A stretch of DNA of 64,000 bases, from positions 246,914-310,913 of the forward strand of contig CANTUR010000681.1 in the NCBI GenBank assembly GCA_947683625.1, in the 5' to 3' direction. The DNA comes from Mallotus nudiflorus. Lineage: Eukaryota > Streptophyta > Magnoliopsida > Malpighiales > Euphorbiaceae. The notes beneath the pieces were generated by a model. The model did not search any database and was not told where the DNA came from. It saw only the letters and a list, made by a program, of their open reading frames with translations. This document shows positions 36,909 to 50,929 of the stretch, piece after piece (positions within the stretch are counted from its first letter, which is position 1; the number at the start of each line of letters is the position of its first letter). The translations under genes were made by a program, and so were the position numbers.

Positions 36909-36909
<1 letters not shown>

Positions 36910-36953
<44 letters not shown>
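36910..36953. repeat. (TA)n microsatellite
   Basis: 44 bases of TA dinucleotides at the promoter position of the solo LTR at 36,462. Confidence 0.95.
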
Positions 36954-36958
<5 letters not shown>

Positions 36959-37725
36959 CAAAAGTTTGAGTTATTTATGAAGTGTGCCACTCGTTTTCTC
37001 CTTTCAACCTGACGCCCTCACCCTCCATCGCCACCACTATCAAGCTCTTCCCATGTTGTTGGTGTACCGTCCGGTGTGCCACCACCTTCCCAAGCTCCCT
37101 TTGCCGCCCTTTCTTTCCTTTTCCGATGTCGTTTGGCCGGTTTTCTTCTAAGAAACCGAAAATCACCCCCATCTCCGATCACCTCGTTTCTAGCCACCGT
37201 TTGGAGTGCCACCGGTTTCTATCTCTTCCTTGAGCTCTGGTGAGTGCATTTCTAAGCTTGGTTTCACTTGATTTAGTCTATATTTTTCTAGGTTTCCAAT
37301 TTTCAATTTTTGCCTATATGAGTTCTTAATTTTTTTGAGGTTTGGTTTTAATGATTCAAGCTAACTTCCTTCACAAAGATTTATCCTAGTAGCTAAATCT
37401 ACATGCTGTAATTTTTTTGGAATTTTTGGGAATTATTTGATTTTTGTGAATTTTTTATTATTTTATTAATATTTTCTAATTTTCATAAATTAATTAATTA
37501 AATTATGAAATTGTGATTTATGTGTTTATAGGTGTTAAAATGAATTTTATAAATTTATTTGTAATTTTTTTGATTTTTGTATAATTATTGTGAATTTATT
37601 TAGTTTATGTGATTTTTAGAAAATTAGGTTAATTATGGATTTTATTGAAATCAATTGGTTAATTGAGTATATTTGTTGATATTATTGAATTATATGATAA
37701 GAAATTAATTTTTGAGTAATTATAC

Positions 37726-39301
37726 TGTAATATCCTGAGTTTTTTTAATATTTTTATACTGCATTGGGATATGCAGTGTTAATAATTTTTGTATATACTT
37801 ATGATATTTTAAGAGTTGTTATTTGTTTAAAGCTTATTTTAATTATTTTAAGTATTTTACGTAAAATTTTCTCGAAAATTGTATTTTCGGGAAAATTGAC
37901 ACGTAAATAATTTAATACTATTTATTTTGACTAGTTTTATGAATTTGCATAAACTCATATATAATTTTAAAGTGTTAAAATAAAATGTATATATGTGTAT
38001 TTATTTAAATTAATTAGAGCTTAATTAATTTCCTTAATTTTATTATTTAATTTTTTTATTAATTAATTTTAAGTGTATAAATTATTAAATATATTAAAAT
38101 ATTTGTGTGGTGAGTATTATTTGTGTGTGGAATTATATTATTATAATATATATAAGGTGGATATATATATATATATATATACATGATTTTTTCGAAAAAA
38201 AAAAATTGTCTTATTTACGATTTTGCCCCTCCTGCATCTTCTTCTTCCCAATGCCATTTTCACCATTTTCAGCCACTTTCAAGCTGATTTTCTTGCTGTT
38301 ACTATGCCTCTCATCCTTCCTCCTCAACCTCCAGCCATTTCCACCACCTGAAACACTCTTTTCCGGCTAATTTTGGCCGGATTTTCATCAAGAAGCCAAA
38401 AATCGACTTATCTCCGATCAAGCACTTTCCGGCCACCAAATTTGATGCCGTCAGTCTCTACCTTCTCCTTGAGCTCTGGTGAGTGTGATTCCAAGCTTTG
38501 TTTCACTTGATTTGGTCTAGAATTGCTTAGGTTTCAATTTCTTTAAATCAGCCATTTTGGGTTTCAAATTTTTTTTAGCTTCAATTGATTGATTCATGAA
38601 AACTTCCTTCACAAAATTTGTTCCTGGAAGATTAATCTACATGCTTTAATTTTTATAGAATTTTTGGAATTTATTTTAATTTTTGAGAATTTTTGATTAT
38701 TTTATTAATATTTTTTAATTTTCGAAAATTAATTAATTAAATTATGAAATTGTGTTTTATGGTGATTATAGGAGTTGAAATGAATTATTGAAATTTATTT
38801 GTAATTTTTGTGAATTTTTTTATATTTATTTGGAATTTATTAATTTTATGTGATTTTGAAAAATAGGGTTAATTGTGTGTTAAATTGGAATTAATTGGTT
38901 AATTGAGAATATTTATTGATATTATTGAGATATATGTTGAGAAAATTAATTTTGAGTAATTATATTATTTTTGGTGAATTTTTGATTAATTTTAGTAATA
39001 TATATATATAGGGGTATTTTGGTAATTTTATAGTAGTAGTGTTATTATATTGGAAGTGTATTATTTTGTTTGGATATTATATACTCTGAGAATTTATATT
39101 TGAACATTGTACGATTATGTATTCATTTATAAAAGGATTTGGAGTATTTATTTTATATATTGATTCAGAAAAATTTTAATTTGGTCGTACTTTTATTTAA
39201 TTATTGCATGATTTTATTTTCTAAGGCTTGCTATGGGTTCCGGATTCGAAAGAATTCTCGTTCCCTAGCGCCGGTCATGACTCCTAGTTTGGGTTGTGAC
39301 A
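37726..39301 (+). mobile_element. Internally deleted solo LTR nested in the solo LTR
   Basis: It runs TGTAATATCCTGAG to GGTTGTGACA, with target duplication TATAC at 37,721-37,725 and 39,302-39,306. It is only 1,576 bp: near 39,039 the sequence jumps from the GGTAATTTTA box in mid-LTR straight to a segment matching the region near 43,205-43,230 (reverse strand), so over 1.5 kb including the whole hairpin cluster is missing. The leader keeps the GTGAGTG donor near 38,481. Confidence 0.9.
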
Positions 39302-41387
39302 TATACTATTTTTGGTGAATTTTTGAATAATTATAGTGAATTTATATACAGTAGGGGTATTTTGGTAATTTGGCACTAAATTGGCTAAAAATATAATTAA
39401 ATTGGTTTTAATAGTTATTTGAGGTACAAAAATGATTTCTAAATTATTTAGTATTTTTAACTAATTAAAACTATTTTTCATAAATTATTTTCAAATTATA
39501 TATAATATACTATTTTTCTAAATAAATGAGTTTTTATTGCTTTTTAATATGTTTTAGGGTTAATTATGTAATTTGGAATTATAAAATGAATTTTGATTAA
39601 TATTTATGAATTTATCGAGAATTATGGATTTTTAATACTATTTTATTAAAATTAGGGTTTTATTTTAATTATTGATTAAATAATTATTTTCAGTGTTTTC
39701 AATATCTAAATTGCTATATTTTGGTATAATAAGGGCATTTTTGGTATTTCTGGAATTTTCATGTGTTATGTGTTACCTCGTGAATTGTGAACCTCGATCG
39801 ATGGAATTGTAGTTTAGGAGTCCAACCGAGGGGTTGTGCGATTGTGTTTATTCGAAGTGTGTTTCTTTGTAATACCGGTTCTACTCTTTGAGTAGAGAGA
39901 TGTCTATTTTACAAGGTTGGTTTTGACGGATTTCCTATAGAATTCTCATAAAACGTGATATCCGATTGAATTCCTATTCTGATTCTGTGTCTAGTATTCT
40001 TAAATCGAGTCTCTAGAATTACGTTAGATGTATTCTAATTTTGTATCATCGTTTGTTTGTTTAGTTGCGCCGAGACCGAGGCCTAGTGGACCAGATCCGT
40101 CTTGAGGAGCGCATAATTGTGAGTTGTTATTTTATATATACGTGTTCTAGGATGCATGTTTTTAGAAATGTAAGTTTAAATTTTAGGTAATATGCATAAA
40201 TGGTTTAATATTGCTTGGGTATATTTTGGTATATTTTAAATTAAATGCATGTTTTATTATTGAATTATACTGATAATGTTTTTAAGTATATTTATAGTTT
40301 ATTTTATAATTAAATTGAATTTATTCGACGTATATATACTCGAAATATACTTGATTTATTTTTGGTATATTTCTAGTATATATATGGTTTATATTGTTAT
40401 TTTAATTAATGTCATGCATCATCTATTTTATGAATGTATGAATTTATTTTTAAATGAAGGATATCATTAGAACGTGCTACCTAGTGGGCAGCACTAGGAC
40501 CGAGTACGTATCGGTACAATGATAGACTGTAGGTTAAATTACTAACCTATTTGTGGATATTGATTGGATTGATTTATTTGATGTGAGATATGATTTGAGA
40601 GTGTGATTGCTGGAGCTTGGTTGACCAAGTGTCTCGGGGCCAATCACACTGACAGTCAGACTGCTAGAGCTCAATTTACTTAGTGTCTCGGGGCCAGTCT
40701 ACTGTCCAAATGGAATAAGTGAATTTATTTTGGAATAAGTGAGCCAGTATGGCTAGAGTTTTGTCTAACACTATTTGAGGTTGCGATCATCTAAGGTTCT
40801 ATTTGATCATTCATAAACGAATGTTATTTTCAGTATATATATAAAATGATTTTGCTGCATCTGTGTGTATTTGCCTATATATATATCTATTATATATACT
40901 TTTGAATGTGTGCATTTGTCATTTAGCTATGCATGTATATATATTATAACAATTCACTCAGTGAGGTCTGACTCCCCTCCGTTGACTATTTTTCAAGAGA
41001 GTCTTCGTCCTTAGACCTCAGTAGCAGACCTTTACGTCAGATTTCTTCTACCCCAGCTTTACTATGTAAACTGCTTACTTGATTTTATTTTGTATTCTAG
41101 ACACTACAGTAGTTGTAGTTAAGTTGTGAGATGTATATTTTATTTATGTATAAGATTTAAATTTTAAAGAATTGAAACAAGAATTTGTATTAAAAGATAT
41201 TATATATATGAGATGAATTGCTTTATTATTTTTTGAAATTTTAATTTCCGTTGTAAGATATTTTATTTATATTATTATTATTGCATGCTTTTATTTTATT
41301 TTAAAGGCTTGCTACGGGTTCCGGATTCGAAAGAATTCCCATTCCCTAGCACCGGTTATAACCCCTATTTTGGGCCGTGACAGAGCA

Positions 41388-42439
41388 GTTGCAGGAATTA
41401 TTGGATAAGGGTTTTATCAAGCCCAATATATCTCCTTGGGGTGCACTAGTCCTGTTTGTGAGGAAGAAGGATGGTGCTCTGAGACTGTGTATTGATTACA
41501 AAGAATTGAATAAGGTGACAGTGAAGAACAAGTATCCTCTTTCAAGGATAGATGATTTGTTTGATTAGCTTCAGGGTGCACAATTCTTTTCTAAGATTGA
41601 TTTAAGGCAGGTTATCATCAATTGCGGATCAATGAAGCCAATGTTCCTAAAATGGCATTTCGCACTCGTTATGGCCACTATAAGTTTATGGTTATGTTAT
41701 TTGGTTTGACTAACGCACCAGCTTTCATGGATCTGATAAACAAGGTATTCAGACCATTTGTGGATCAGTTTGTAGTAGTCTTCATTGATGATATACTGCT
41801 GTATTTGAAGAATATGGAAGAGCACATATATCACTTAAAGACTGTATTGCAGACACTGAGAGAACATTAGCTTTATGCTAAATTCTCAAAGTATGATTTA
41901 TGGTTGGAGAGTGTTGCATTCCTTGGACATGTGGTGTCTAAAGTGGTTATCCAGGTTAATCCACAGAAGATTGAGGCAGTGTTTGAGTGGACTAGACCGA
42001 CTACAGTTACAGAGATTCAAAGTTTTCTAGGTTTAGCTGGGTATTATAGGAGGTTTGTACATGATTTTTTTAGAATTGCAGCTCCTATGACTCACTTGAC
42101 TCAGAAGAATGTGAAGTTTGTGTGGTCAGATGTTTGTGAGAACAGTTTCCAGTTGTTGAAGGAGAAGTTGACTGCAGCTCCAGTTTTGGCTTTGCCTAAT
42201 GGAGTGGATAAGTTCATAGTGTATTGTGATGCCTCTAGAGTTGGCCTAGGTTGTGTGTTGATGCAGAATGGTAGGGTGATAGCTTATGCTTCGAGGTAGT
42301 TAAAGAAGCATGAACAAAATTATCCTACCCACGACTTAGAGATGACTGTAGTGATCTTTGCTTTTAAGATCTGGAGACATTATCTGTACAGGGTAACTTA
42401 TGAGATTTTTACTGATCACAAGAGCCTTAAGTACATTTT
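41388..42439 (+). pseudogene. Outer element: reverse transcriptase and start of RNase H
   Basis: It continues pol after the solo LTR. RT motifs CIDYKELNKV, SKIDLR, FGLTNAP and VVFIDDILLY are visible, then the connection segment (FLGLAGYYRRFV) and RNase H start (YCDASRVGLGCVL). The polymerase aspartates in FIDD remain. Stops include TAG in the PRIDDLFD-stop-LQG stretch (41,566), a one-base loss near 41,610, TAG at 41,868 and TAG at 42,297. It breaks off in the codons for HKSLKYIF at the family B LTR. Confidence 0.9.
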
Positions 42440-45400
42440 TATCATGACCGGCGCTAAGGAACGGGAATTCTTTCGAATTCGCAACCCATAGCAATCTTTA
42501 AAATAAAACATGCAATAAATAAATAAAATATGCATCATAATTGAAATCTCAAATCAATATAATAAAAATAAACTCTTTCATATCATAAAATAAAATATAT
42601 TAATACAATATTCAGAGAAAGGTCTCTGAATTACAACCAACATACAATAAAAACTAAATACAATCCACTACTGCAGTTTTACAGAGTACAATATGAAATT
42701 AAGTAGATAATTTACATAAACAAGTCGGGACTGAAGAAATCCGGCAGATAGGCCTACTGTCGAGGTCTGAAGAAGAAGACTCTCCTATAAAAATATCAAT
42801 TGAGGGGAGTCAGACCTCACTGAGTGAATTGTTATAATATATATACATGCATTTCCTAAATATCAAATGCAATCAATCATCCGTATATAATAAATATATA
42901 TACAAGCATTTCACACAGATGTTGAGAATCACTTTACATATATAGTAATATTAAAAAACTGTCACGACCCAAACTAGGAGTCATGATCGGCGCTAGGGAA
43001 CGGGAATTCTTTTGAATCCGAAACCCGTAGCAAGCCTAAGAAAATAAAATCATGCAATAATTAAATAAAAGTACGACCAAATTAAAATTTTTCTGAATCA
43101 ATATATAAAATAAATACTCCAAATCCTTTTATAAATGAATACATATTCGTCCAATGTTCAAATACAAATTCTCAGAGTATATAATATCCAAACAAAATAA
43201 TACACTTCCAATATAATAACACTACTACTGCAGTTTCTAGAATACAATTCAAAGTTCAAAATATACATTTGCATAAAATAGCCGGGACTGAATAACACCG
43301 GCGAGAAACTCTACAACTAAGGTCTGACGATATGGAATCTCCTAAAAAAAATAATTGAGGGGGGTCAGACCTCACTGAGTGAATTATTATACTATATATA
43401 CACGCAAACTAAAACCATAACAATCAGGCATTATTATATATGTATGTATATACACACAATTCACACGAATGTTAAACTCTGCTTTTATAAATATACTAAA
43501 TGTAGAAAATGTTTGTTTTAATTTATGAAGGATCCATAGAACCCTAAATAATAACAACCTCAAACAATCCCATCATCACTCTAGCCATACAGGCTCACTT
43601 GATTCCAAATAGAACACTTATTCCAATCTGGACAGCAGACTGGCCCCGAGACCTTAAGTCGACCGAGCTCCAGCAGTCTGGCTGTCAGTGTGATTGGCCC
43701 CAAGACACTTGGTCAACCGAGCTCCAGCAATCACACTATCTATCACCTCACATCTCAATCAACCCAATAGATCATTCAATTCACTTATGGACAGTAGACT
43801 GGCCCCGAGACACTAAGTCAACCGAGCTCCAGCAGTCCGACTATCAGTGTGATTGGCCCCGCAATCACACTATCTAACATACCATTAATCTTAGTCAAAT
43901 CAATTAAATCAATTATAATCACCCAATTTTAACTCTCACTCAATCCTTATCTATCGTACCGGTATGTACACGGTCCTAGTGCTGCCCACTAGGAAGCACG
44001 TTCTATTGATATCTTTCACTTGGAATAAATCATTCATTCGAAAAATAATTAATGTAGAACAATATTCATAATAGTAAAACCAACCATATATATATATACC
44101 AAAAATATACCTAAAATATACCCAGTATATTTCAGGTATATATATATATATAGTCAAATAAAATATGAAATAAACTAAAGATAAATCATTAATATAGTTA
44201 AAAACAATTTAAATAAGTAACAATAATATAACATGCATTATCTTAAAAATATACTTAAATATGCAAAAGATATACCCTAAGTACTCAAATCATTTAATAA
44301 ACCATTTATGTATAAATATTCATTTAAATACGTGTTTGTGTTTAACATATATTCACAAATATACTAAAAATAAACCTAATTATCTAGCATGCATATATCA
44401 AAAATAAACCCTAAATATACCACTAATGTGTTAGGTTTAATTTAATAATAAAACATTTATTTATTCGGAAATAAATAAAAAATATACCAAAAATAAACTT
44501 AAAAATAATTTAGGTGTAGGTTTATAATTTAACATGCAATTATTTAAGAATAAATCTAAAATCTACTGAAACTATACCTAAAGTATACTAATCATTTAAT
44601 AAAATAATTATGTCTAAGTGCACATTTTAAAACATGTGTATATTACTCAAATGTATTAAACCTAAACCTAATTGTTTAATGTGCATATATCAAACTTAAC
44701 ATGCATGATTATTTAATATGCATATATATAAGAATGCAACCCTAGATATACCAAAAATATTATAATTTAAATCATTTTTTAAAACATATAATGAAAATGA
44801 AAAATTCTAAATAATGCACCCTATATGCAAGTGCATATATATACAGTATAATAACTCACATGTTAGCGCTCCACGAGACAAACTCGGCGGGCCTGATCCG
44901 TTAGGCCTCGGTCTCGGCGCAGCTAGACAAACAAATGACAATATGAAATCAGAATAAATTTAACGAAAATTCTAAAGACTCGATCTAGAATTTTAGACAC
45001 AGATTTAGAATAGGAATTTGACCGGATATCACGTTTTACGAGAATTCTACCAAAAATTAGCAGAACCTCCCCTGTAAAACGGATATCTCTCTACTCAAAG
45101 AGTAGAGTCGGTCCTGCAAAGAAATACACTTCGGAAAAAACACAGGATTACAACCAAAATCCCTCGGTCGGACTCCAAACTACAATTCACTGACCGAGGT
45201 TCACAATTCACAGAATAATTATAAAATACCGAAAATGCCCTTATATAATAAAAATACATTTTATAAATCCAAATTACGTAATTAACCCTAAAACACGTTA
45301 AAAACCGATAAAAAGTCATTTATTTAGAAAAATCGTATATTATATATATAATTTGAAAATAATTTACGAAAAATAGTTTTAATTAGTTAAAAATACTAAA

Positions 45401-48400
45401 AATTTGCAGAAATCATTTTTATACCCTAAATAACTATTAAAACCAATTTAATTACATTTTTAACCAATTTAGTGTAAAATTACCAAAATACCCCTATATA
45501 TATATATTCACTATAAATGTTAAAAAATTCACCAAAAATTATATAATTACTCAAAAATTAATTTCTCAACATATAATTGAATAATATCAATAAATATACT
45601 CAATTTACCAATTTATTTCAATTAAACTCATAGTTAACCCTATTTTTCAAAATTACATAAACTTAATAAATTCCAAATAAATACATAAAAATTCACAAAA
45701 ATTACAACTAAATTTATATAATTCATTTCAACTCCTATAATCACCATAAAACACAATTTCATAATTTAATTAATTAATTTTCGGAAAATTAGAAAATAAT
45801 AATAAAATAATAAAAAATTCACAAAAATTAAAATAAATTCCAAAAATTCTAAAAAAATTACAGCATGTATATTAAGCTTCTAGAAACAAAGTTTGTGAAG
45901 GAAGTTTTCATGAATCAATCAAATTGAAGCTAAAAAAAATTCAAAACTCAAAATGGCTGATTTGAAGAAATTGAAACCTAAGCAATTCTAGACCAAATCA
46001 AGTGAAACAAAGCTTGGAATCACACTCACCAGAGTTCAAGGAGAAGATAGAGACTGACGGCATCAAATTTGGTGGCCGAAAAGTGCTTGGTCGGAGTTAA
46101 GTTGATTTTTGGCTCTTTGAAGAAAATCCGGCCAAAACTCACCGGAAAAGAGTGTTTTAGGTGATGGAAATGGCTGGAGGTGGAGGAGGAAGGCTGAGGG
46201 GCATAGTAACAGCAAGAAAACCAGCTTGAAAGTGGCTGGAAATGGTGGAAAACGTTTTGGGAGGAAGAAGATGAAGGAGGGGCAAAACTGTAAATAAATG
46301 GAAGTTTTGGTTTTTAGATAAAAAAATTATGTATATATGTATATATATATATATATTTACACTATATATTATAATAATATAAAATTTCACACACATTAAA
46401 TATACACCACACACATATTTTAATATGTTTAATAATTTATAAACTTAAAATTAATTAATACAAAAATTAAATAATAAAATTAAGGAAATTAATTAAGCTC
46501 TAATTAATTTAAATAAATACACATATATACATTTTATTTTAGCACTTTAAAATTATATGTGAGTTCATGCAAATTCATAAAACTAGTCAAAATAAATAGT
46601 ATTAATTTATTTACGTGTCAATTTCCCCAAAAATATAATTTTCGGAAAAATTTTACGTAAAGTACTTAAAATAATAGAAAATAATTAAAATTAGCTTTAA
46701 ACAAACAACAAACCCATAAAATATCATAAATATATATACAAAAATTATTAACACTGCATATCTCGATGCAGTATAAAAATATTTAAAAATTCGGAATATT
46801 ACAAAACATAAATTTATGAAGGATCAAATAGAACCCTATTTAATAGCAACCTCAATCAACAATAACATTACTCTAGTCATACAGGCTTACTTAATTCCAA
46901 ATAAATTCACTTATTCCATATGGACAGTAGACTAGCCTCGAGACACTAAATCAACCGAGCTCCAGCAGTTTGACTGTTAGTGTGATTGATCTCGAGACAC
47001 TAGGTTAACCGAGCTCCAGCAACCACACTATCTATCATATCACATATCAAATCAATCAATTAGTCTCAATTAAATCATAATACCACAAGTGATTCTCACT
47101 TAACCCTAAATTTATTGCACCATTGTCCTAGTGTCGCCCACTAGGTAGCATGTTCTATCGATATCCTTTGTTTAAAATAAATCATTCATATGGAAAATAA
47201 ATAATGCAGAATAACATTCATAATAACAAAATAAACTATATGTATACCTAAAATAAACTAAGTATATTTCAAGTATATATATGTCAAATAAATTCAAATC
47301 AACCATGAAATATACAAAAAATAAACCAATAATATACTTAAAAACAATTTAAGTATAAATCAATAATATAACATGCATTTATTTAGAATATACCTAAAAT
47401 ATAGTAAAAATATACTTAAGCATTTAATGAAACATAAATACAAAACAAAACATGTATATTCTAAAACATACAACCTAAGTGTGATGTATATATAAAATAA
47501 CAACTCATAAGTTTACGCTCCTCGAGACTAATTCAATGGGCCTGGTCCATTAGGTCTTGGTCTCGATGCAACTAAACAATAAAATAAATACAAAAATCAG
47601 AATAAATTTAATTTAAGCTTCTAAAGAGACTCGATCTAAGAATATGAAACACAGACAAACACAAAATTTAGAATCGACCTGATGTTACGTTTTACGAGAA
47701 TTCTACCAAAAATTTGGCAGAGCTTCCTATGTAAAATAGACATCTTTCCACTAAAAAGTAGTATCGGTCCTACAAGAAAATACACTTCAAATCACAGAAT
47801 ATTCACACCTTCGGTTGGGACTCCGAACTACACAATATCTCCAACCGAAGTCCAAAATTCACCAAAAATCCAAATGATATAATATATATATTAAAAATCA
47901 ATAGATGCCATAAATATTCTCAAAATATTAAAATATAGCATATTTAACATTAAAACACTAAATATAATTATTTTCACAATAATAAAATAAAAATCCCGAA
48001 ATAATAATATAATATTATTAAAAATTAAATTTCTCGATAATTCAATATAAATTAGTAAAAATTCACTTTATATACTCAAATAACGTAAATATTATAAATA
48101 TATATTAAAATTAATTAAAAACCTATTTAATTACCAATTTAATAAATAATATATTATTTGAAAATAATTTTTGAAAATTAGTATTAATTAGTTACAAATA
48201 GTGAATAATTTATAAAAATCATTTTATTACCTTAAATACTTATAAACCAACTAAAACACAATGTTTAACTATAATTATCACAAAATTACATAGTTACCCT
48301 AATAATTCAAAATATCCCTAATAATACTAATATTACTCAAAAATTCTATAAAAATCATATAAAATCATTAAAATTATTTTCTCAACATATATAATACTAA

Positions 48401-49597
48401 TACCAACTAAAATACATATTTAACCAATAATTTCAACAAAAATACTAATTTAAGCCAATAATCCAATATTTACATAAACTATAAATATTACTAAAAATTA
48501 TATAATATTCACAAAATTTAATTTCTCAACACCAAAAATTAATAATAACTCATACAAACACTAAATCAATAAATTTTATAATTTAATAAATTAATTTACA
48601 AAAATTAATTAAATAATAATAAAATATTCAAAAATTCATAAAAATTAAAATAAATTCTAAAAATTATAACAAAAATATAAACATGTAGATTAAGCTACCA
48701 AGATTAACTGTAGTAAAGGGAGGTTACAAGATTCATCAAGATTTAACTTAAAAAAATTAGAAATCATAATAGCTCAAAAACTAAAAATCAATAAAACACA
48801 AAAACGGATGGACTAGAGCTAAAACAGAGATTAGATTCATGTTCATCGGTGCTCAGGGAGTCGGTGGACACTAAAAACGCAATAAGAGGTGGCCGGAGGA
48901 GGAAGGAACGCCAGTGATGCCACCTACTGCCGCTGCTACTGCCTCTGTTAAACCATGCCGAAGAAGAAGGAGGAGGAGGCGGCGAAGGCGACTGGAAGGT
49001 GGCGAAGCTTGCTAGACGTCGGAGAGACACACCGACGGGAAGAAGATCGAACGATGGAGCGGGGAGGGAGAAGCATAGTATGTTGCGTTTTTTTGTTAAT
49101 GTGTTGGTATGTTTGTATGTATATAAATGTATATTAATAAACTTTATAATATAACTATATATTATAATACTATATTATATAATTTTGTCAAAGAATCTCC
49201 AATACATAATATATATCCACACACACACACATATAATAATAAACACAAACCCTAATTACCAATTTAATTAATAATTTCTAAAAATACATATTTACATAAA
49301 ATATATACTTTAACATAAATACTAATATCAATAATATAAACAATATTCATTAAATAACATAATAATAATGCAAATAATGTATATTAATAAAACTAATAAT
49401 AATAGAAATAATAATGCAAATTAAATGTTTAAAGTAATAAGTATCAAAATAAAATATTTATGTAGAAAATTTAATTAAACATAAAATAATAGTAATTAAT
49501 CATAAGGTAGTAAAATAATTAAATTTAACTTTTAAATTTTATTAACACTACATATCTCATTATATAATAAAATAATTTAAAAACTAGGGTTATTACA
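42440..49597 (-). mobile_element. Solo family B LTR, antisense, with nested A LTR and clipped left end
   Basis: It ends ...CTAGGGTTATTACA on the right, which in sense is TGTAATAACCCTAG. The target duplication is ATTTT at 42,435-42,439 and 49,598-49,602. On the left only a T remains before ATCATGACCGGCGC, so about 20 bases of the sense 3' end (the GGGTCGTGACA region) are missing. Without the nested LTR (42,960-46,803) it is about 3.3 kb. It splits the RNase H codons of the outer element. Confidence 0.87.
42960..46803 (-). mobile_element. Solo family A LTR, antisense, enlarged (3,844 bp)
   Basis: It runs TGTCACGACCC to GGAATATTACA. The flanks are AAAAC on the left and AAACA on the right, a target duplication blurred by a one-base slip in an A run. 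It is about 0.6 kb longer than its relatives: the tandem hairpin module is duplicated (43,627-43,735 and 43,791-43,870), and the TATACC/AAAATAAAC-rich stretch (about 44,160-44,800) is expanded. The leader carries the donor consensus in reverse near 46,020-46,030. Confidence 0.85.
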
Positions 49598-49602
49598 ATT
49601 TT

Positions 49603-50929
49603 TCAGCAGAGAGATATGAATCTGAGGCAAAGGAAATGGTTAGAATTGTTGAAAGATTATAACTGTGAGATCCTTTATCATCCAGGCAAGGCTAATGTGG
49701 TAGCAGATGCCTTAAGTAGAAAGTCCTCAAGTAGTCTTGCTCACATTAGTGTGGAGAGGAGACCGTTGATCCAAGAGTTGCATGAGTTAGTGGATCAATG
49801 TCTGATGATGAAGGTGAGTAGATTTGGTGGACTGCTAGCTCAGTTTAAGGTTTGATCTGTGTTAAGAGATAGGATTAAGGCAGCTCAGAGCCGAGATCCT
49901 ATTCTGGAAGAGCTTACAGAGAATCTTTGAGCAGGGAAGTTCATTGATTTCACACTTTATGATGATGGTATTTTGTGGATCAATGGTAGATTGTGTGTTC
50001 CTTATGTGGATAATTTGAGAGAAGAGATCCTTAAGGAAGCACATTCTACAGTTTACAACGTATATCTAGGTGTTATTAAGATGCACCACAGTATTAGAGA
50101 CTTGTACTGGTGGGATGGACTAAAGAAGGATGTAGTTGATTATGTTTCTAAATGTTTAATGTGTCAACAGGTGAAAGCTGAACATCAGTAGCCTTTTGGG
50201 AAGCTTTAGCCTCTTCCTATTCCTGATTGGAAGTAGGAAAGGATTGCTATGGATTTTATGGTTGGTTTACCTCGTTCTAAAGATGGATACGATTCTATCT
50301 GGGTGATTATGGACAGGTTGACCAAGTCTGCACATATCTTGCTTGTGAAAGCCATTTATTCTATAACTAGATTGGCGAAGCTGTATGTGAAGCATATTGT
50401 GTGTCTTTACGAAGTACTTGTGTCTGATAGAGGTTCAGTGTTTACCTCTCATTTTTGACAAAAGTTGCAGGAAGCGATAGGCACTAGGTTGGATTTCAGT
50501 ACTGCTTTTCATTCTCAGACAGATGGTCAGTCTGAGAGGACGATCCAGACACTAAAAGATATGTTGAGGATGTGTGTTTTGGATTTGGGGGGGTAGTTGG
50601 GATGATCATTTATCGCTTGTGGAGTTCACTTATAATAACAACTACCATAGCAGGATTGGGATGGCACCATATAAGGCTTTGTATGGAAGGAAGTGTGGAT
50701 CCCCTTTAAGTTGGGATGAGATTGGAGACAGAGCGTTGATTGGACCTGAGATGGTTCAGGATGCTGTAGAGAAGGTTGTTATGATTAAGAGGAGATTAGA
50801 GGCAGAAGAGCTATACGGATCCAAGACGCAAAGATGTGGACTTTTAGGTAGGAGATTATATGTTCCTAAAGGTGTCTTCGATGAAGGGTATGATGAGATT
50901 TAGTAAGAAGGGTAAGCTAGCATCGAGGT
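49603..50929 (+). pseudogene. Outer element: end of RNase H and integrase
   Basis: It resumes with the codons for QQRDMNLRQRKWLELL. Then comes an integrase with a zinc-binding region (HSTVYNVYLG, with the second His changed to Tyr, and CLMCQQ) and catalytic-core segments around MDFMVGLPRS, SDRGSVFTS and the region of TDGQSER. Stops and frame changes occur near 49,855, 49,930, 50,190, 50,235, 50,457 and 50,590. It ends at the codons for LASR, where the complete element at 50,930 inserted with GAGGT duplication, and resumes at 62,195. Confidence 0.9.

Larger units (their letters stand above)
36462..41382 (+). mobile_element. Solo family A LTR in the outer pol, itself interrupted
   Basis: It runs TGTAATATCCCGAG to GGGCCGTGACA, with target duplication GAGCA at 36,457-36,461 and 41,383-41,387. 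Without the nested LTR at 37,726-39,301 it is about 3.3 kb. The ATATCCCG/CGGGATAT pair is perfect, a TA tract lies at 36,910-36,953, and the leader ends GAGCTCTG followed by GTGAGTG near 37,232-37,246. It is in the same orientation as the outer element. Confidence 0.93.
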
